The notes below the pieces were generated by a model. That model saw only the letters and a list, made by a program, of their open reading frames with translations. It searched no databases and had not been told where the DNA came from. A stretch of 9,898 nt of DNA, from assembly GCA_022561955.1 (NCBI GenBank), contig JADFQF010000021.1:1-9898 (forward strand), read 5' to 3'. The first letter of the stretch is position 1, and the number at the start of each line of letters is the position of its first letter. The position numbers were made by a program, and so were the translations under genes. Source of the DNA: Chloroflexota bacterium (GTDB lineage: Bacteria; Chloroflexota; Dehalococcoidia; SAR202; UBA11138). This document shows, piece after piece, positions 6,956 through 9,898 of this stretch.

Positions 6956-9199
6956 ATGCCAGTTACGAAAGAAGCACTGGACCGGCTCGCGCTGTCCGAG
7001 GCTGAGTACGAGGCCATCGTCGAGCGGCTTGGCAGAGAGCCCAACGAGCTCGAGCTCGGGCTGTTCGGTTCGCTGTGGAGCGAGCACTGCGGGTACAAGC
7101 ACTCCAAACCGCTCTTGCGACTGCTGCCCAGCGAAAGCCCGAGGCTCATGGTCGAGCCCGGCGCCGAGAACGCGGGCGTCGTGGACATCGGAGACGGCCT
7201 GGCGATCGTCATGAAGATCGAGTCCCACAACCATCCCTCGGCGATAGAGCCGTACCAGGGGGCGGCCACGGGCGTGGGCGGAATCGTTCGCGACATCTTT
7301 GCCATGGGCGCGAGGCCGATCGCACTCCTGAACTCCCTGAGGTTTGGACCGCTCACCGATGCCCGAAATCGCTACCTGTTCGAGGGGGTGGTGTCGGGGA
7401 TATCGGGGTACGGCAACTGCATAGGCATCCCCAACGTGGGCGGCGAGGTCGTCTTTTCACCTAGTTATTCCGGTAACCCGCTTGTAAACGCCATGTGCGT
7501 CGGCCTGCTGAATCGGGGCGAGCTGGTGCACTCCGCTGCCGTAGGCGCGGGAAACCTCCTGATGCTCGTGGGCGCGGACACGGGACGAGACGGCATTCAC
7601 GGCGCGTCGGGGCTTGCCTCCAGGACGTTCGAGGATGATCGCGAGCTCCGCCCGACGGTACAGGTCGGCAACCCGTTTCTGGAGAAGGTGCTCATCGAGG
7701 CCTGCCTTGAAGTCGCCAGGACCGATCACTTCGTCGGCATCCAGGACCTGGGAGCGGCGGGACTCACCAGCGCGGCCGTCGAATCGGCGTCGAGCGGCGG
7801 CAGCGGCATCGAGCTCGACGTGGCGAAAATACCTCGGCGTGACACGGACATGACGCCCTATGAGGTCATGCTGTCGGAGTCCCAGGAGAGGATGCTCATC
7901 ATCGTAAAGGCGGGCCGCGAAGACCAGGTGCGAGCAATCTTCGACAAGTGGGACCTTCAGTCCACCGTGATCGGCCGGGTCACGGACGACGGCAACGCGC
8001 GAATATTCGACTCCGATGTAGAAGAGGGCGAGCTCCCAGTCGGACTGCTCACGGACCCGCCCCTCTATCGGCTCCAGGGCGTAAAGCCCGATTGGATGAA
8101 GACTCTCCAGAGCTACGACCTGAGTGAGGTGCCGCTCCCCGACGAGGGCCCGGAGAGCATACTGCTGCGCCTGCTTGCGTCGCCCAACATAGCCTGCAAG
8201 GAGTCGGTCTACCGGCAGTACGACCACCAGGTGCAGACCAACACCGTGATCGCGCCGGGAGGCGATGCCGCCGTGCTCAGGCTGAAAGGCACGAAGAAGG
8301 CCATCGCCCTGGCGACCGACGGCAATGGGCGCATATGCTACCTCGACCCCTTCGTGGGCGGAAAAATCGCCGTTGCCGAGGCGTGTCGCAATATCTCCTG
8401 CGTAGGCGCGGAGCCTATCGCCTTGACCGACTGCCTGAACTTCGGAAACCCGGAGCGTCCCGAGGTGTACTACCAGCTCGAAGAGGTAATAAAGGGCATG
8501 GCCGAGGCGAGCCGCGCGCTCGATGCGCCGGTCATCAGCGGCAACGTCAGCCTGTACAACGAGGCGCATGGAACGGCCATCTACCCGACCCCTGTCATTG
8601 GCTCCCTGGGCCTGCTCGAAGACGTCGAGGCGCATGTAGACATCGGGTTTCGTGAGGAAAGCCATGCCGTAGTGCTGCTCGGCGCATGTGCCGTAGTGGG
8701 AACGCCAAAAAACCTCGCCGGCAGCGAGTATCTTGAGGTGGTTCACGGACTAATCGCCGGCCGGCCCAGCATTGACCTCGACGACGAGGTGCGGCTTCAG
8801 AGGGCCTGTCGCGCGCTCATTCGCAAGGGCATCATTAGGTCGGCACATGATTGCTCTGACGGAGGCCTCGCCGTGGCTATCGCCGAGTCGTGTATCGCGG
8901 GTAACATAGGCTTCCAGGGCGATTCCGAAATCGACGGCAGGTGGGACGCGGCACTGTTTGGCGAGGCCCAGTCCCGTATCGTGGTGTCGCTGGACGCGGA
9001 TAAGCTGCCCATGTTCGAGGCCATATGCTCCGAGGAAGGCGTGGACTGGTGCAATATTGGACTTACGGGCGGCGATGTAATTAAATGGAATGAGCACCTG
9101 AATATAAAACTATCGGCCGTCGAGGACGCCTGGCGAGGAGGCATCGAAAGAGCACTCGCGGAGCCTGTAGACGCCGACGTTGACAGCAAATCGACATAA
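6956..9199 (+). CDS. purL: Phosphoribosylformylglycinamidine synthase, synthetase subunit PurL (small type)
   Basis: The ATP-dependent subunit converts FGAR to FGAM using ammonia from PurQ. At 747 residues it is the small form, lacking the fused glutaminase and PurS-like domains of the roughly 1300-residue E. coli enzyme. Visible landmarks are the N-terminal [13 protein letters not shown] segment (39-51, with active-site His44), [20 protein letters not shown] (87-106), [11 protein letters not shown] (157-167), [21 protein letters not shown], and in the second half the duplicated core [27 protein letters not shown] and [13 protein letters not shown]. It follows the EamA pair by 11 bases with a weak ribosome site (TAGG). 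PurS, needed by small PurL enzymes, is not encoded nearby. The last codons overlap a promoter for fmdB, and a hairpin terminator follows. Confidence 0.97.
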   Translation: MPVTKEALDRLALSEAEYEAIVERLGREPNELELGLFGSLWSEHCGYKHSKPLLRLLPSESPRLMVEPGAENAGVVDIGDGLAIVMKIESHNHPSAIEPYQGAATGVGGIVRDIFAMGARPIALLNSLRFGPLTDARNRYLFEGVVSGISGYGNCIGIPNVGGEVVFSPSYSGNPLVNAMCVGLLNRGELVHSAAVGAGNLLMLVGADTGRDGIHGASGLASRTFEDDRELRPTVQVGNPFLEKVLIEACLEVARTDHFVGIQDLGAAGLTSAAVESASSGGSGIELDVAKIPRRDTDMTPYEVMLSESQERMLIIVKAGREDQVRAIFDKWDLQSTVIGRVTDDGNARIFDSDVEEGELPVGLLTDPPLYRLQGVKPDWMKTLQSYDLSEVPLPDEGPESILLRLLASPNIACKESVYRQYDHQVQTNTVIAPGGDAAVLRLKGTKKAIALATDGNGRICYLDPFVGGKIAVAEACRNISCVGAEPIALTDCLNFGNPERPEVYYQLEEVIKGMAEASRALDAPVISGNVSLYNEAHGTAIYPTPVIGSLGLLEDVEAHVDIGFREESHAVVLLGACAVVGTPKNLAGSEYLEVVHGLIAGRPSIDLDDEVRLQRACRALIRKGIIRSAHDCSDGGLAVAIAESCIAGNIGFQGDSEIDGRWDAALFGEAQSRIVVSLDADKLPMFEAICSEEGVDWCNIGLTGGDVIKWNEHLNIKLSAVEDAWRGGIERALAEPVDADVDSKST

Positions 9200-9208
9200 T
9201 GCTATCGT
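9180..9208 (+). promoter_or_regulatory. Sigma70-type promoter overlapping the purL end, for fmdB-dtd
   Basis: A perfect TTGACA (9180-9185) inside the last purL codons, a 17-base gap and TATCGT (9203-9208, 4 of 6). Transcription would begin near 9214-9216, directly in front of the hairpin at 9219-9245. This is the only promoter-like signal between purL and fmdB. Confidence 0.55.
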
Positions 9209-9218
9209 AAATTATGTA

Positions 9219-9251
9219 TTAGCAGTCATCTTGTATGACTGCTAACTTTTT
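9219..9251 (+). terminator. Intrinsic terminator after purL / 5' leader hairpin of fmdB
   Basis: A perfect 11-bp stem (TTAGCAGTCAT at 9219-9229, ATGACTGCTAA at 9235-9245) encloses a 5-base loop (CTTGT) and is followed by CTTTTT (9246-9251). The layout is that of a rho-independent terminator for the yqeY-purQ-eamA-eamA-purL message, 20 bases after the purL stop. The stem is AT-rich, so termination may be partial. Because a promoter lies just upstream, the same hairpin would also sit at the 5' end of the fmdB transcript. Confidence 0.7.
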
Positions 9252-9273
9252 ACCAGAGACCTGGAGGGCAACC

Positions 9274-9654
9274 TTGCCTAGATACGACTACGAATGTACC
9301 TCATGTCACCATGTGTTCGAGATGAGGCAGAGCTTCGACTCCGACCCAGTCGCCACGTGTCCGGAGTGCAGCAATCAAGCGAACCGAAAGTTTCACGCCG
9401 TACCCATCGTCTTCAAGGGCAGCGGCTTTTACGTTAACGACTACGGCAAGAACAGCAGCTTCACCAGCAAGCCGTCGGAAGCCAAGGACACCTCGTCCGA
9501 GTCGAGCTCGAGCGACTCATCGGACTCAAGGGATTCGTCCAAAACAAGCGACTCGTCGAGCTCAAGCGATTCGTCCAAGTCTTCGTCGGACTCATCCGCC
9601 TCTGCCAAGGCCGGCTCTTCGTCCTCGAAGTCTTCCACCCCCTCTTCGGAATAG
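9274..9654 (+). CDS. FmdB-type zinc-ribbon protein with Ser/Asp-rich tail
   Basis: A small cytoplasmic protein of the FmdB/CxxC_CXXC_SSSS regulatory family; the role of this family is not firmly known. The TTG at 9274 is chosen because it gives MPRYDYECTSC, the usual family start, and has GGAGGG (9263-9268) five bases upstream. A longer reading from the ATG at 9235 would start inside the terminator stem and is unlikely. In the 126-residue product Cys8/Cys11 and Cys29/Cys32 form the zinc ribbon, followed by the conserved VFKGSGFYVNDY stretch (46-57). Residues 67-126 are low-complexity, mostly serine with aspartate and lysine, probably disordered. The gene is followed after five bases by a D-aminoacyl-tRNA deacylase gene, with which it is probably cotranscribed. 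Confidence 0.88.
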   Translation: MPRYDYECTSCHHVFEMRQSFDSDPVATCPECSNQANRKFHAVPIVFKGSGFYVNDYGKNSSFTSKPSEAKDTSSESSSSDSSDSRDSSKTSDSSSSSDSSKSSSDSSASAKAGSSSSKSSTPSSE

Positions 9655-9659
9655 GTCGG

Positions 9660-9898
9660 TTGCGCGCCCTGGTCCAAAGGGTGACGGGGGCGTCTGTCAC
9701 GGTTGAGGACGAAAATATCGGCTCCATAGGGCCCGGACTGGTCGTTCTCATAGGAATCACCTCAACGGATGACACCGAGGACGCCGAATACCTCGCGAAT
9801 AAGATAGCCAACCTCAGGATTTTCTCCGACGATGAGGGCAGGTTTGATCACTCGGCACTGGAGATTGACGCGGAGCTCCTCGTAGTTAGCCAGTTTAC
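9660..9898 (+). CDS. dtd: D-aminoacyl-tRNA deacylase (partial, 3' end outside window)
   Basis: This enzyme hydrolyses D-amino acids (and glycine from tRNA-Ala) off mischarged tRNAs, a proofreading step in translation. Only the first 79 complete codons and two bases of the next are present, about half of the usual 145-150 residues. The reading begins at TTG 9660, giving LRALVQRVTGASVTVE (first residue read as Met), the standard DTD start. It continues with IGPGLVVLIGI (23-33), the EDAEYLANKIANLRIF segment (40-55), and SQFT at 77-80, where Thr80 is the catalytic threonine known in E. coli DTD. The C-terminal cross-subunit Gly-Pro motif lies beyond the window. The start is five bases after the fmdB stop; no strong ribosome site is seen, so coupling to fmdB is likely. 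Confidence 0.93.
   Translation, partial: MRALVQRVTGASVTVEDENIGSIGPGLVVLIGITSTDDTEDAEYLANKIANLRIFSDDEGRFDHSALEIDAELLVVSQF

Noticed and set aside
7457..8746. Minus-strand open frame (429 codons) inside purL
   Set aside because: Entirely antisense to the conserved purL coding region; the translation is His/Arg/Val-rich without recognisable motifs.
9235..9273. ATG at 9235 as start of the FmdB-like protein
   Set aside because: This ATG lies inside the right arm of the terminator hairpin, has no ribosome site, and adds 13 residues absent from the family; the TTG at 9274 with GGAGGG upstream fits better.
9441..9677. Minus-strand acidic Glu/Asp/Leu/Ser-repeat frame opposite the FmdB tail
   Set aside because: It is the complement of the serine-rich codons of fmdB and overlaps the dtd start; a low-complexity shadow.
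1..9898. tRNA, rRNA, CRISPR or insertion-sequence content
   Set aside because: No cloverleaf-like element, direct-repeat array, transposase motif or target duplication was seen on either strand.

Overview
The window looks like a stretch of bacterial chromosome of moderately high GC (my impression is close to 60%), densely packed with genes in two divergent blocks. It carries no mobile elements, CRISPR arrays, tRNA or rRNA genes that I can see. The gene styles (small-type PurL with separate PurQ, FmdB-type zinc ribbon with a long Ser/Asp tail, several TTG/GTG starts, a lipoprotein-type metal-binding protein) would suit a Chloroflexota-like bacterium. That placement is a low-confidence inference and would need a phylogeny.

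Left block (minus strand, about 3234 down to 1): a metal-homeostasis operon in the order Fur-family regulator, ZnuA-like binding lipoprotein, ZnuC-like ATPase, ZnuB-like permease. The genes overlap or are separated by at most about 30 bases. A sigma70-type promoter (TTGACC-17-TACGAT) lies ahead of the regulator. Imperfect Fur-like dyads sit on its -10 and just downstream, so the regulator probably represses itself and the transporter when metal (most likely zinc) is plentiful. GC-rich hairpins follow znuB.

Right block (plus strand, 3279 to the end): gltX (glutamyl-tRNA synthetase) has its own promoter. A near-consensus promoter (TTGACA-17-TATACT) then drives a tightly coupled run: yqeY-like gene, purQ, two half-length EamA-type membrane proteins, and purL. 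PurQ (glutaminase) and small PurL (synthetase) are two of the three parts of bacterial FGAM synthase; the third, PurS, is not in the window. The paired half-transporters lie between purQ and purL with start/stop overlaps, as if transcribed and translated with purine synthesis.

Downstream of purL, a third consensus-like promoter (TTGACA-17-TATCGT) overlaps the end of purL. It is followed at once by a perfect 11-bp hairpin and T-run that looks like the purL terminator but would also lie in the 5' leader of the next transcript. That transcript encodes an FmdB-type zinc-ribbon protein with a Ser/Asp-rich tail and the first 80 residues of a D-aminoacyl-tRNA deacylase cut by the window end.

Most of the window is ordinary housekeeping sequence. 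The points most worth a second look are the split EamA pair inside the purine cluster, the promoter/hairpin arrangement after purL, the missing PurS, and the putative Zur operator region.
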